Shown here piece after piece: positions 24,846 through 33,350 of a stretch of 33,376 bases of DNA. The position numbers and the translations under genes are program-made. The DNA is taken from assembly GCA_020849535.1 (NCBI GenBank), contig JADLGB010000159.1:1-33376 (forward strand). The letters are read 5' to 3'. The notes under the pieces are model-generated. The model was given only the letters and a program-made list of their open reading frames with translations. It searched no databases and had not been told where the DNA came from. This DNA is from Candidatus Hydrogenedentota bacterium. GTDB taxonomy: Bacteria; Hydrogenedentota; Hydrogenedentia; Hydrogenedentales; SLHB01. Position 1 is the stretch's first letter. Each line of letters opens with the position of its first letter.

Positions 24846-25564
24846 AGTCCCATGCGTGCCAGGCGATAGGCAGCCGCGGTGGCCAGGCAACCGAAGCCGT
24901 ACTTCACGCTACGCGCGAAATTGATCGACGAGGCCTCCGGCGAGTACTTCGTGGGACAGGTCACCTCGGCGATCCCGTAGCCGCACCAGAGGATTTGCGC
25001 CAGCATCTGATTGTCGAAGACGAAATCATCGGAATTCACATGCAGGGGTAGCTTCTCCAGCAGCCGTCGCGAAAACGCCCGGTATCCGGTGTGGAATTCG
25101 GAGAGCTTGGACCCCATCAGGATATTCTCGAGCAGCGTCAGGAATCGGTTGCTCACATAGCGCCATAACGGCATGCCACCGCGAAGCGCGCCCCCACCGA
25201 GAATGCGGGAACCCAGCACGCAATCATACAGCCCGCTGTGGATGATCGACGCCATAGCGGGAATGAGCAGTGGCGTGTATTGGTAGTCCGGGTGGACCAT
25301 GATGACAATGTCCGCGCCCGCGTCGAGCGCGAGCCGGTAGCAGGTCTTCTGATTGCCGCCATATCCCGTGTTCTGAGCATGGCGATGAACGGTGGTTTGG
25401 GGGAGGCATTCCGCGATGGCAAGCGTTTCGTCGGCGCTGGCATCGTCCACCACGATCACGTGGTCCACGATGCCTTGCGCCAAGACCTCTTCATGAGTCT
25501 TTTTCAAGGTCGCCGCCGCGTTGTAGGCCGGCATGACGACAACGATCTTCTTACCGTGAAACAT
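24821..25564 (-). CDS. Glycosyltransferase family 2, polyprenyl-phosphate sugar synthase-like
   Basis: Protein of 247 aa starting MFHGKKIVVV. GT2 signatures: VVVMPAYNAAATL, VIVVDDASADETL with the nucleotide-binding Asp pair, NTGYGGNQKTCYRLAL, IVIMVHPDYQYTP in the place of the usual 'DADLQ', then VLGSRILGGG and FHTGYRAFSRR. It has no C-terminal GtrA-type membrane spans. The layout is that of DPM1-like enzymes, which charge a lipid phosphate with mannose or a related sugar in the cytoplasmic leaflet. The start at 25564 has GGAG 6 bases upstream; an ATG four codons earlier (25576) has none. The next gene overlaps by 25 bp and could use the lipid-linked product. Lpd lies 79 bp upstream on the same strand but is probably a separate unit. 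Confidence 0.85.
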   Translation of the reverse strand: MFHGKKIVVVMPAYNAAATLKKTHEEVLAQGIVDHVIVVDDASADETLAIAECLPQTTVHRHAQNTGYGGNQKTCYRLALDAGADIVIMVHPDYQYTPLLIPAMASIIHSGLYDCVLGSRILGGGALRGGMPLWRYVSNRFLTLLENILMGSKLSEFHTGYRAFSRRLLEKLPLHVNSDDFVFDNQMLAQILWCGYGIAEVTCPTKYSPEASSINFARSVKYGFGCLATAAAYRLARMGLCRFAMFP

Positions 25565-25642
25565 CCACCGCTCCACAGAAAACCGCCGCTGCGGCTCGCG
25601 AAAACGTCTTCCCCCCGGGGTATGGGACCGTCCCTGAGACGG

Positions 25643-27070
25643 CTAGTCCTTCTTTGGCGGCCGGTAGACGTGCGTTCCGCTGCCGAAGATCAGATCGGCC
25701 GTCTCCATGATGGTCTCGCTGAGCGTGGGGTGCGGGTGAATGGAGAGGCCGATGTCCTCCGCGGTCGCGCCCATCTCGATCGCCAGCACGCCCTGCGAAA
25801 TCAGCTCGCCTGCGCCCTGTCCCACGATACCCATGCCGATGACTTGATGCGTGTCGGGGTCTGTAATGATCTTCGTGAGGCCGTCCGTGCGATTGAGCGT
25901 GGAAGCGCGGCCAGAAGCTCCCCACGGGAATCGCGCGACGTGGACTGTCCGGTTCTCGCGTTTGGCTTGGCTTTCGGTCAGGCCGCACCACGCGACTTCC
26001 GGGTCCGTGAAGACTACCGCGGGAATCGCGGCAGGCTCAAATGCGACATTGTGCCCCGCAATCACTTCCGCGGCGACGCGCCCCTCGTGAGACGCCTTGT
26101 GCGCGAGCATGGGATCGCCCGCGATATCCCCGATTGCGAAGATGTGCGGATCGGTCGTGCGCCGCTGCACATCCACCTCGACAAAACCGCGCGAATTCAC
26201 AGTCACTTTCGTGTTGTTGAGTGCCAGACCACTCGAATTGGGTTTACGCCCGATGCTCACCAGTACCTTCTCAAACGTCTCCGAACGCTGCTTGCCGTCC
26301 GCAGTCTCAAAGGTTACCGTAATACCGCCCACAGACTCTTTCACCCCGGCGACCTTCGTATTCACGAGGATGGAATGCATCACCGTCGCCATGCGCTTCG
26401 CAAGAATCTCCACCAGGTCGGGGTCTCCGCCCGGCAAGAGGGTCGGAGTCATCTCCACGACGGTGACTTTTGTGCCGAGCGCCGCATACACGGATCCAAG
26501 TTCGAGTCCGATGTATCCGCCGCCGATGACCAGCATCGTCTTCGGAATGTCTTCAATTTGAAGGGCCGACGTGGAATTGAGCACTGCATCGGACTCAATA
26601 AGCAAGTCCGGCAACGTGGCAGGGCGCGATCCCGCGGCCAGGATCGTATAGTCCGTCTTGAGGAACTGCTCTTTGCCCCGCTCGTCCGTCACCTTGATCG
26701 TGGTCGAGTCTTCGAAGCTGGCGCGCCCTTGTATGAAGGTTATCTTGCGGGCCTTGCAGAGTTGGCCGAGACCGCCGGTCATCTTACTCACTACCGCGTC
26801 TTTGCTCGCGCGCATCTTGTCCAGATCGATCTTCGGCTTCTGAAACTTGATGCCCCAGTGCTCCGCTTCCTCAGCATCGGTCAAGACCTTGGCCACATGA
26901 AGCAGGGCCTTTGAAGGAATGCATCCGCGGTAGAGGCACACACCGCCGGGGTTCGCCTCCAAATCCACGATCGTGGTATCCAAACCCAGATCGGCAGCCA
27001 TGAACGCGGCGGCGTACCCGCCGGGACCGCCGCCAATCACCACCACTTTGCGTCCGTTTGAATTGCTCAT
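25643..27070 (-). CDS. lpd: Dihydrolipoamide dehydrogenase (E3)
   Basis: Protein of 475 aa, the usual length. FAD-binding GGGPGGYAAAFMAADLG (13-29); redox pair Cys45 and Cys50 in GGVCLYRGCIPSKALL; NAD-binding VIGGGYIGLELGSVYAALG (~185); second FAD motif near IFAIGDIAGDPMLAHKASHEG; C-terminal active-site pair His447 and Glu452 in HPHPTLSET. The flavoprotein reoxidises the dihydrolipoyl group of E2 with NAD+. It is the last gene of the PDH operon, 70 bp after aceF. It carries no fused lipoyl domain. It ends with TAG, which shows TAG is an ordinary stop in this genome. A short hairpin (CCGTC-CCTGA-GACGG, 25628-25642) abuts the stop codon but lacks a U-tract. It could also serve 2-oxoglutarate dehydrogenase. 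Confidence 0.95.
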   Translation of the reverse strand: MSNSNGRKVVVIGGGPGGYAAAFMAADLGLDTTIVDLEANPGGVCLYRGCIPSKALLHVAKVLTDAEEAEHWGIKFQKPKIDLDKMRASKDAVVSKMTGGLGQLCKARKITFIQGRASFEDSTTIKVTDERGKEQFLKTDYTILAAGSRPATLPDLLIESDAVLNSTSALQIEDIPKTMLVIGGGYIGLELGSVYAALGTKVTVVEMTPTLLPGGDPDLVEILAKRMATVMHSILVNTKVAGVKESVGGITVTFETADGKQRSETFEKVLVSIGRKPNSSGLALNNTKVTVNSRGFVEVDVQRRTTDPHIFAIGDIAGDPMLAHKASHEGRVAAEVIAGHNVAFEPAAIPAVVFTDPEVAWCGLTESQAKRENRTVHVARFPWGASGRASTLNRTDGLTKIITDPDTHQVIGMGIVGQGAGELISQGVLAIEMGATAEDIGLSIHPHPTLSETIMETADLIFGSGTHVYRPPKKD

Positions 27071-27140
27071 CTTCTACCTATTTCAGTGGGCGGTGCGGAT
27101 TCTGTGTACACCGCGCCGCTTGTTGTTTTCCAATCCGCCG

Positions 27141-28505
27141 TCACGCTTCCAGGAAGAGCAGGAAAGGCTGCTCCAGCATCTCGATGACCCATCGCAGGAA
27201 ACGCGCCCCATCGGCGCCGTCGATCACACGATGATCGTAGGATAGGGCGAGCGGCAGCATCGTACGCGGCACAAATGCCCCATCCACGAACTTGGGTTCC
27301 ACGCTCGCCCGCGAAATTCCCAGAATGGCCACCTCCGGCGGATTCACGATCGGGGTGAACGCCGTGCCGCCAATGCCTCCGAGATTGCTGACGGTAAACG
27401 TACCGCCTTGCATCTCTTCGAGCTTGCTCTTGCGCTCGCGCGCGCGCTCAGCCAGACCATTCAACTCGACGGCGATCTCGGTGATGTTCTTCTGGTCTAC
27501 ATTGTGGATGACCGGGACCAGCAGGCCGCGATCCGTATCCACCGCGACGCCGATGTTGTAGAACCTCTTGTAGATGATCTCGTTGTTGGCCATGTCGATG
27601 CTGGCATTGAACTGCGGGAACTTCTTGAGTGCCGCCGCCAGCACCTTCACGATGATCGCGGTCGCCGTGAGCTTGCCGCCCGCCGCCTCGACGCGCTTGC
27701 CATACTGCTTGCGCATACGCTCGAGTTCGGTGATATCGACCTTGTCGAATTGCGTCACGTGCGGGACCGTTGTCCACGAGCCAGACATGTTCTCCGCGGT
27801 CCGCCGCCGCACGCTGTTCATGGCGATGCGTTCGGTTTCGCCCCACCGCCCAAAGTCAGGCAATGGCACGGAAACCGCCACCATTCCCGCCGAAGCCCCG
27901 CGCACGTCTGTATTGACGCGACGCGAATACGCCTTCACATCGTCCAACGAGATCCGGCCCTGCGGACCGGAACCAGGCACTTCGCTGATGTCCACACCAA
28001 TCTCGCGTGCCAAGCGGCGCACGCTCGGAGATGCCGCAACGGGACTGCCCGCCGGGCGACGGACGGGTGCCTCTGTTTCTTCGACCGATTCTGTCTCCAC
28101 GGTCTCCGGTTCCGCTGCCACCGGGGCGGACGCTGGCGCTGGGGCCGCAACGGCCTTGGGCGCTGCCGCTGCGACGGGAGGCACGGTGCGCGCCGGAGCG
28201 GGCGCGGGCTTGGCCGTCTTGGCCGGCTCTTCCTTCTTGGCAGGTGCTTTGGCAGGGGCCGCCGCGCCGTTGTCCTTCACCACCAGTACGACATCGCCCA
28301 CACGAAGCGGAGCGCCTTCGCGCGCGCGAATCTCCGTCACCGTACCGCTCACCGTCGAAGGCACTTCGGCGGCAGCCTTGTCCGTCTCGATTTCGAGGAC
28401 CGGCTGGTCCATGGCGACCTCGTCGCCGACCGCGACGAATAGCTTGGTCACGGTGACCTTGTCGACGTTTTCAGCGAGTACCGGCAGTTTGAATTCTTTT
28501 GACAT
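27141..28505 (-). CDS. aceF: Dihydrolipoamide acetyltransferase, E2 of pyruvate dehydrogenase
   Basis: Protein of 454 aa. One lipoyl domain (1-78) with Lys43 in EIETDKAAAEVPS as lipoylation site; a flexible Ala/Pro/Val/Lys-rich linker (~80-165); a peripheral subunit-binding domain (~167-205, SVRRLAREIGVDISEVPGSG); a catalytic domain (~225-454) with the CoA-acetyltransferase motif SYDHRVIDGADGARFL, His425 and Asp429. The E2 forms the core of the complex and passes acetyl to CoA. E. coli AceF has three lipoyl domains; this one has a single domain, which is common elsewhere. It follows aceE after 86 bp and precedes lpd. An AGGACAG ribosome site lies ~8 bases before the ATG. Confidence 0.95.
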   Translation of the reverse strand: MSKEFKLPVLAENVDKVTVTKLFVAVGDEVAMDQPVLEIETDKAAAEVPSTVSGTVTEIRAREGAPLRVGDVVLVVKDNGAAAPAKAPAKKEEPAKTAKPAPAPARTVPPVAAAAPKAVAAPAPASAPVAAEPETVETESVEETEAPVRRPAGSPVAASPSVRRLAREIGVDISEVPGSGPQGRISLDDVKAYSRRVNTDVRGASAGMVAVSVPLPDFGRWGETERIAMNSVRRRTAENMSGSWTTVPHVTQFDKVDITELERMRKQYGKRVEAAGGKLTATAIIVKVLAAALKKFPQFNASIDMANNEIIYKRFYNIGVAVDTDRGLLVPVIHNVDQKNITEIAVELNGLAERARERKSKLEEMQGGTFTVSNLGGIGGTAFTPIVNPPEVAILGISRASVEPKFVDGAFVPRTMLPLALSYDHRVIDGADGARFLRWVIEMLEQPFLLFLEA

Positions 28506-28591
28506 GTCTCTGTCCTATGCTTGGTCTGTGAGCGTCCGCGCGCGAACCGCTCTACGCACTACTCTCCGCGCTGCTCAGAAAACCCGCACGC

Positions 28592-31315
28592 TCAGTCGCG
28601 CAACGGATTTGGCTTGTCCGGATTGATGTCGAGTTGCTTGATGGCCTTCTTGACGGCGTCGGGCTTTATTTTCCCCTCTTGTTCGAGACCGTGCAGTGTG
28701 GCCAGTACGATGAACTTCGCGTCAACCTCGAAGAAGTCGCGCAGGGCGCGCCGCGATTCGCTGCGCCCAAATCCATCGGTACCCAGCGACACCAGCCGCT
28801 GCGGGATCCACTTGCCAAGACCGTCGGGGAGAATCTTCATGTAATCCGACGCAGCCACCACGATCCCCGGCTCGCCTTCCAGGCACTCGGTTACATACGG
28901 TACCTTTGGCTTCGCGCCGGGATGCAGCATGTTCCAGCGCTCCGCGTCGAGGGCGTCGCGCCGCAGCTCTTTGTAGCTCGTCACGCTCCACACGTCGGCC
29001 GCTACGCCGTACTCATCGGACAAGATCTGCTGCGCCTTCAGGGCCTCATTCATAATCGAGCCGCTGCCGAGCAACTGCGCCTTCAGCTTGTGCTTCTTGT
29101 TGGGCGCCGTGCGAAACTTGTACATCCCCTTTAAGATTCCCGCCTCGCAATCCTTCGGCATGGGCGGCATGGCGTACGGCTCGTTGCCCACGGTGATGTA
29201 GTAAAAAACGCTTTCCTGCTCTTCGTACATGCGGCGGATGCCGTCCCGCAGGATGACACCCAGCTCGTAGGCGAAGGCGGGATCGTAGGTCACCAGATTC
29301 GGGATCGTGCTCGCCAGCAGGTGGCTGTGCCCGTCCTGGTGCTGCAAGCCCTCGCCCGCGAGCGTGGTACGGCCCGCCGTGGCGCCCAGCAGGAAACCAC
29401 GGCACCGCAGATCGCCCGCGGCCCAGATGAGGTCGCCGATGCGCTGGAACCCAAACATCGAGTAGTAGATGAAGAACGGAATCGTGGGGACGCCGTGCGT
29501 CGAGTATGCCGTGCCCGCGGCAATGAACGACGACATCGAACCGGCCTCGGTGATGCCCTCTTCCAGGATCTGCCCGTCTTCGGCCTCCTTGTAGTAAATC
29601 AAGCTGTCGCTGTCCACGGGCTCGTAGAGTTGTCCCACGTGCGAGTAAATGCCGACCTGGCGGAACAGCGCCTCCATGCCAAACGTGCGTGCTTCATCGG
29701 GCACGATCGGCACGACGTATTTGCCGACTTCCTTGTCGCGAAGCAGCTTCGCCAGGATGCGGACAAACGCGAAGGTTGTCGAGAATGTGCGATCCTCCGA
29801 ACCTGCATTGAACTCGTTGAACACCGACACGTCGGGCGTCTTCAACGCCTGGCACGATGGCGCGCGCGCCGGAACGTATCCTCCCAATGCCTCGCGGCGC
29901 TCCCGCAGGTAGATCATCTCCGGACTGTCCTCGGGCGGACGGTAGAACGGCGCGTGCGCGACGGCCTCGTCGGAAATGGGGATGCCGAAACGCGTCCGGA
30001 ATTCGCGAAGTTCATCCTCGTTCAGCTTCTTCTGCTGATGCGTGATGTTCTTGCCTTCGCCGCTTTCACCGAGCCCGTAGCCCTTGACAGTCTTCGCGAG
30101 GATGACCGTGGGCTGGCCCACGTGATTGACCGCGGCGTGGAATGCGGCGAACACCTTTTCAGGGTCGTGGCCTCCACGTTTGATCTTGCGGAGTTGTTCG
30201 TCGGTGAGCCCGCGCGCGAGTTTGAGCAGGTTGGGGTCTCCATTGAAGAAATGGTCGCGGATGTACTTGCCGTCCTCGACCGTGTACTTCTGGTACTCGC
30301 CGTCGACAACTTCGCCCATGCGCTTGACCAGCGCGCCCTGAGTATCCTTTGCGAGCAGCGCATCCCACTCACTGCCCCAGATGACCTTGATGACGTTCCA
30401 TCCTGCGCCGCGGAAGATTGCTTCCAGTTCCTGGATAATCTTGCCGTTACCGCGCACAGGTCCGTCGAGGCGCTGCAGGTTGCAGTTGATGACGAAGATG
30501 AGATTGTCCAGCCTCTCGCGCGAGGCCAGCGTGATGGCGCCCAGGGATTCGGGCTCATCACACTCGCCATCGCCCAGGAACGCCCATACCTTGTTGCCGA
30601 GATCGGGCTTCAGGCCCCGGTCTTCCAGATAGCGGTTGAACCGCGCCTGGTAGATCGCCTGAATGGGCCCCAGGCCCATCGACACCGTCGGGAACTGCCA
30701 GAACGTCGGCATCAGCCACGGGTGCGGATACGATGACAGACCGCCGCCCGGCGCCAACTCCGCGCGGAAATTCTCGAGCTGCTCATTCGATAGCCGGCCC
30801 TCAATAAAGGCCCGCGCATAAATGCCGGGTGCCGCGTGACCCTGAAAATAGATCTGGTCGCCAGTGTGGTCCTTGCCCGAGCCCCGGAAGAAATGGTTGA
30901 ACCCCACCTCATAGAGGGTCGCCGCCGAGGCGTACGTGGAGATGTGGCCGCCGATCCCGCTTTCCTCGCGGTTGGCGCGCACGACCATGGCCATGGCGTT
31001 CCAACGGATGATGCTCTTGATCCGCCGCTCAATCTCGCGGCTGCCGGGATAGGCCGGCTGATCATCCGGCCGGATGGTGTTGACGTAGGGGGTGTTGGCC
31101 GTGAAGGGCAAACGGACGCCCTCCGCCTGCGCCCGGATCTGGAGTTGTCTCAGGATGTGGATGACGCGATCTGGCCCCTCGTTCTCGATGACGTAGTTCA
31201 GGGATTGTAGCCATTCGCGCGTTTCCGCCTCGATAATCTCATCCTGGTCGTATTCGTAGGTGTTTACATCACTTTCCACGTTGCCATGTACCTTCTTCGG
31301 GGAAGTCACCTGCAC
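28592..31315 (-). CDS. aceE: Pyruvate dehydrogenase E1, homodimeric type
   Basis: Protein of 907 aa, close to the E. coli length of 887. Thiamine-diphosphate motif [14 protein letters not shown] then [12 protein letters not shown] (~244-278); N-terminal substrate region with [31 protein letters not shown] and [12 protein letters not shown]; later [15 protein letters not shown], the family's active-site loop, and [18 protein letters not shown], the transketolase-type pyrimidine-domain motif. It decarboxylates pyruvate and acetylates the lipoyl group of E2. Start is uncertain: the frame can begin at GTG 31315 (no good ribosome site), GTG 31309 or GTG 31279, which has GAAGAAGG upstream and fits the family's N-terminus ([22 protein letters not shown]). 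First gene of aceE-aceF-lpd with a candidate promoter at 31465-31494. Confidence 0.95.
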   Translation of the reverse strand: MQVTSPKKVHGNVESDVNTYEYDQDEIIEAETREWLQSLNYVIENEGPDRVIHILRQLQIRAQAEGVRLPFTANTPYVNTIRPDDQPAYPGSREIERRIKSIIRWNAMAMVVRANREESGIGGHISTYASAATLYEVGFNHFFRGSGKDHTGDQIYFQGHAAPGIYARAFIEGRLSNEQLENFRAELAPGGGLSSYPHPWLMPTFWQFPTVSMGLGPIQAIYQARFNRYLEDRGLKPDLGNKVWAFLGDGECDEPESLGAITLASRERLDNLIFVINCNLQRLDGPVRGNGKIIQELEAIFRGAGWNVIKVIWGSEWDALLAKDTQGALVKRMGEVVDGEYQKYTVEDGKYIRDHFFNGDPNLLKLARGLTDEQLRKIKRGGHDPEKVFAAFHAAVNHVGQPTVILAKTVKGYGLGESGEGKNITHQQKKLNEDELREFRTRFGIPISDEAVAHAPFYRPPEDSPEMIYLRERREALGGYVPARAPSCQALKTPDVSVFNEFNAGSEDRTFSTTFAFVRILAKLLRDKEVGKYVVPIVPDEARTFGMEALFRQVGIYSHVGQLYEPVDSDSLIYYKEAEDGQILEEGITEAGSMSSFIAAGTAYSTHGVPTIPFFIYYSMFGFQRIGDLIWAAGDLRCRGFLLGATAGRTTLAGEGLQHQDGHSHLLASTIPNLVTYDPAFAYELGVILRDGIRRMYEEQESVFYYITVGNEPYAMPPMPKDCEAGILKGMYKFRTAPNKKHKLKAQLLGSGSIMNEALKAQQILSDEYGVAADVWSVTSYKELRRDALDAERWNMLHPGAKPKVPYVTECLEGEPGIVVAASDYMKILPDGLGKWIPQRLVSLGTDGFGRSESRRALRDFFEVDAKFIVLATLHGLEQEGKIKPDAVKKAIKQLDINPDKPNPLRD

Positions 31316-31409
31316 CCAGAGTGAATCGGCGGCAGGTTTTTCACACGTGTCGCCATTCGTGACTGGGTGTCAAGTCCCGGTGTTGCGTTCCGAGAACAGT
31401 ATTCCTGGA

Positions 31410-31425
31410 GCCCGGATAACCGGGC
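31410..31425. promoter_or_regulatory. Palindrome in the aceE leader
   Basis: GCCCGG-ATAA-CCGGGC, a perfect 6-bp stem, lies between the candidate promoter and aceE and would be in the 5' untranslated leader. It could be an operator or an RNA hairpin. It does not resemble the PdhR site of enterobacteria. Confidence 0.35.
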
Positions 31426-31464
31426 ATACCTTGCGGCAGAATGCACTTACGCTAAAAACAGTGT

Positions 31465-31494
31465 ATTGTAGGCCACCCCCGCTGCCCCATTCAA
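31465..31494 (-). promoter_or_regulatory. Candidate sigma-70 promoter of the PDH operon
   Basis: On the minus strand TTGAAT (31494-31489) and TACAAT (31470-31465) are separated by 18 bp. The distance to the aceE start is about 150 bp, giving a long leader with the palindrome at 31410-31425. Confidence 0.5.
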
Positions 31495-31681
31495 GACGGC
31501 CACTTGGAGTAACTACTTGAAACGTATTCCTACTCGATGTAACGAAGACCCGCACGCAGACCATTCCCGGCGCGATACTCTCCCCACCCAAATCGGCGCA
31601 GCCGCAACCGAACGGGAGGGTCCGTCCACCGATTTCACCGATTCAGGAAAGAGAGCAAAAGGGGGAAGGCAACAAGGGGGA

Positions 31682-31698
31682 ACGGGCGTCTCGCCCGT
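31682..31698. repeat. Short palindrome ACGGGCG-TCT-CGCCCGT
   Basis: A perfect 7-bp stem with a three-base loop, similar in style to other short-loop hairpins of the window (12751-12763, 32177-32196, 32237-32256, 33355-33376). Confidence 0.6.
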
Positions 31699-31716
31699 GA
31701 TTCGACAACACTCCAA

Positions 31717-31750
31717 CGCAGAGGCGCAAAGTTCGCAGAGGTGCGCGGAG
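31717..31750 (+). repeat. Degenerate CGCAGAG short tandem repeats
   Basis: CGCAGAG at 31717-31723 and 31734-31740 with related GCGCAAAG and GTGCGCGGAG between and after. CGCAGAG-type heptamer clusters are dispersed in many bacterial genomes. Confidence 0.5.
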
Positions 31751-31874
31751 AATTCTCTGTGAAGGCGGAACGCCCTTCAGTACTGCCTCGCTCGCTGAGC
31801 GTGGCAGCCAAGCGCACCGCTCAGGAGACTGGCCAGACGGTTCACCCCGTCCTCAAGGCAGCTCTCCCATTCCT

Positions 31875-32163
31875 TGCCCCGGCAGGGGCACGGGGATGTA
31901 GCCCAGGGTGAAGCGAAGCGAAACCCTGGGTAGATGGACCTTTTTCATCAAAGCCCCGGTAGGGGCGCAGGAGTCTTTGGCGATGTTCTGTTGTCCACTG
32001 CAAGCAGGATTTCCCAATTGCTTCTGCCGTCGACGGGGTGTCGTGACTGCTGTTTCGCTGGACCTCCTGCGCCCGCGCTGGGGCTTAATCGCTTGGCGCG
32101 GTAGCGCTCCCCGGGTTCCGCCTTCGGCTCCACCCGGGGCTATATCCCTGCACCCCTCCGGGG
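31875..32163. repeat. Composite inverted-hairpin element, copy 3
   Basis: The left arm (31875-31930) has H1 TGCCCC-GGCA-GGGGCA, an 11-nt linker (CGGGGATGTAG) and H2 CCCAGGGT...ACCCTGGG. The right arm (32109-32163) on the opposite strand has CCCC-GGA-GGGG, linker GCAGGGATATAG and CCCCGGGT...ACCCGGGG. The loop of H2 (GAAGCGAAGCGAA versus GGAGCCGAAGGCGGA) is also conserved and resembles that of copy 2. An inner pair of H1-like hairpins, 31953-31966 and 32071-32084, shares a GCGCAGGAG flank in inverted orientation. Confidence 0.75.
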
Positions 32164-32176
32164 ATGAGACAAGCAG

Positions 32177-32196
32177 GGCGGGTATTCCAACCCGCC
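32177..32196. repeat. Palindrome GGCGGGT...ACCCGCC
   Basis: A 7-bp perfect stem around ATTCCA, directly after composite element 3. Probable dispersed palindrome. Confidence 0.5.
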
Positions 32197-32236
32197 ACGG
32201 TATGGCCTTCGCGTCGCCCATTCTGCCGGTTGGTGT

Positions 32237-32256
32237 GGCGGACAGGAATGTCCGCC
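32237..32256. repeat. Palindrome GGCGGACA-GGAA-TGTCCGCC
   Basis: An 8-bp perfect stem with loop GGAA, the complement-like counterpart of the TTCC loops in neighbouring palindromes. Confidence 0.55.
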
Positions 32257-32428
32257 CTCCAGAATTGCCTTCATCCTGAATCCGGCAGTTGAATGGCAAA
32301 GATGCCTGCTGAGACCGGCGCACGGGAGCCTCCCGCGCACCACCATGCCTCTTGTGTTACAATACTATTCGCAAAGGGGCGAATACGCGCCATTGCCGCC
32401 GCCCAGCGCGCGAGCGGGGGAGAGGTCC

Positions 32429-33160
32429 ATGAGATTCAGCCAAATCTCCATCACGATGCTGTGCGCGGGACTGCTTCTGCTCGCCGCGCCCGCGAGCCTC
32501 GCCGGGACGACCGACTTCGGCACCGGCCTCCTCGACCTTGACCCCCTCACGTCCCCGCCGGAGATTTCGGCTCACAAACTGAAACGAGTGAAGGGGATTC
32601 TGGGCGTGTACCATGAACTCGATTCTTTCGAGAAGGAGTCATGGGCCCGGCGCGTACTGGATCCCTATCCAAACACGAAGATTCCCATCAACCGCTCCGT
32701 CATGGAATGGATGTACGCTTTCCTGGAGCGCGAGGACGCGGAACAATCCCCGGCATTCTGGGCGGGCGCTGGCTACGCACACTGGAGCCTCTGGAGGGTG
32801 CTCCCTGACGACGAGCGTACTCCGAGATTGTCGCGCCGGATACTGGATTTGGAGCCGCTCACCTGCACACCCGCACAGCGCTACAGGGAGACGATAAGGT
32901 CGGCAATTGGCTCGCTGCTGCGCGCACCCGGCCCTGTCGACACCGCATACTGGGCAAGACTTGAGAGCGCCGAGTTCTGCAAGGCTCGTGCGCAGAAACT
33001 CACCGGAGAGGTCATCGGGAGGTTCTCGAAAACGGAAAACGCGATCCTCAATAGCCTCCGATACATAATCTCGTGGTACTTGGTCGAGTATCGACCGCAG
33101 GAGGCCCTTTCCATTCTGCAGGCAAGCGCCGCTGTCGAACAGGACCCCGACTACAAGTAG
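32429..33160 (+). CDS. Exported protein of unknown function, possibly truncated by an in-frame TAG
   Basis: Protein of 243 aa up to TAG at 33158-33160. Residues 1-22 form a signal peptide (LLLLAAPASLAG). The mature protein is mostly helical with many charged and Trp/Tyr residues (YHELDSFEKESWARRVL, FWAGAGYAHWSLWRVLPDDE, YIISWYLVEYRPQEALSIL). I recognise no family; the tail suggests TPR-like helices. The start at 32429 has GAGAGG 3 bases upstream and begins the signal; an ATG at 32345 in frame lies in a non-coding-looking leader. After the TAG the same frame continues for 56 codons with protein-like content (ALDDLIAISQQKIAGTYVDP) to TGA at 33329-33331. This hints that the stop is a mutation, a sequencing error or a readthrough site. 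Confidence 0.6.
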   Translation: MRFSQISITMLCAGLLLLAAPASLAGTTDFGTGLLDLDPLTSPPEISAHKLKRVKGILGVYHELDSFEKESWARRVLDPYPNTKIPINRSVMEWMYAFLEREDAEQSPAFWAGAGYAHWSLWRVLPDDERTPRLSRRILDLEPLTCTPAQRYRETIRSAIGSLLRAPGPVDTAYWARLESAEFCKARAQKLTGEVIGRFSKTENAILNSLRYIISWYLVEYRPQEALSILQASAAVEQDPDYK

Positions 33161-33331
33161 GCGTTGGACGACCTGATAGCCATATCCCAGCAGAAGATCG
33201 CCGGCACCTACGTCGATCCCTACGCAGAAATGCCAGACGAGCCATCGATTTGGCCCGACGAGTACTTCCTCTGGTTACTGCGACCCCACGCACGGTTTTC
33301 AGGGCGTCCAGAACCCAGCGGGCTCCGCTGA
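33161..33331 (+). pseudogene. Possible 3' remainder of the exported protein after the TAG
   Basis: Reading on in frame from 33161 gives 56 codons beginning ALDDLIAISQQKIAGTY and containing AEMPDEPSIWPDEYFLWLL before TGA. The helix that ends 'DPDYK' before the stop continues naturally. The last ~18 residues (HARFSGRPEPSGLR) look less protein-like, so a second lesion near 33290 is possible. Confidence 0.45.
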
Positions 33332-33350
33332 GAACGTTTCAGGAATCCCT

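Larger units (their letters stand above)
31316..32428. other. 1.1-kb divergent gene-free region rich in palindromes
   Basis: It holds the candidate PDH promoter (31465-31494), a GCCCGG-ATAA-CCGGGC palindrome (31410-31425), hairpins, CGCAGAG short repeats, and composite element 3 (31875-32163). The longest open frames here, about 156 and 123 codons, run through the palindromes on opposite strands, are Arg/Pro-rich and have no family signature, so I do not call them genes. Confidence 0.6.

Noticed and set aside
25238..26914. 558-codon open frame on the plus strand
   Set aside because: It lies opposite lpd and the GT2 gene, is His/Arg-rich and has no family signature; both minus-strand genes are unmistakable.
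29321..30736. 471-codon open frame on the plus strand
   Set aside because: Antisense to aceE; composition typical of a mirror frame.
31853..32323. Possible small genes in the 1.1-kb intergenic region
   Set aside because: The frames run through hairpin element 3 on both strands, contain Arg/Pro/Gly-rich sequence and lack ribosome sites.
33158..33160. Genome-wide TAG recoding (for example pyrrolysine)
   Set aside because: lpd ends with TAG and no pyl gene is in the window; a local lesion or error explains it more simply.
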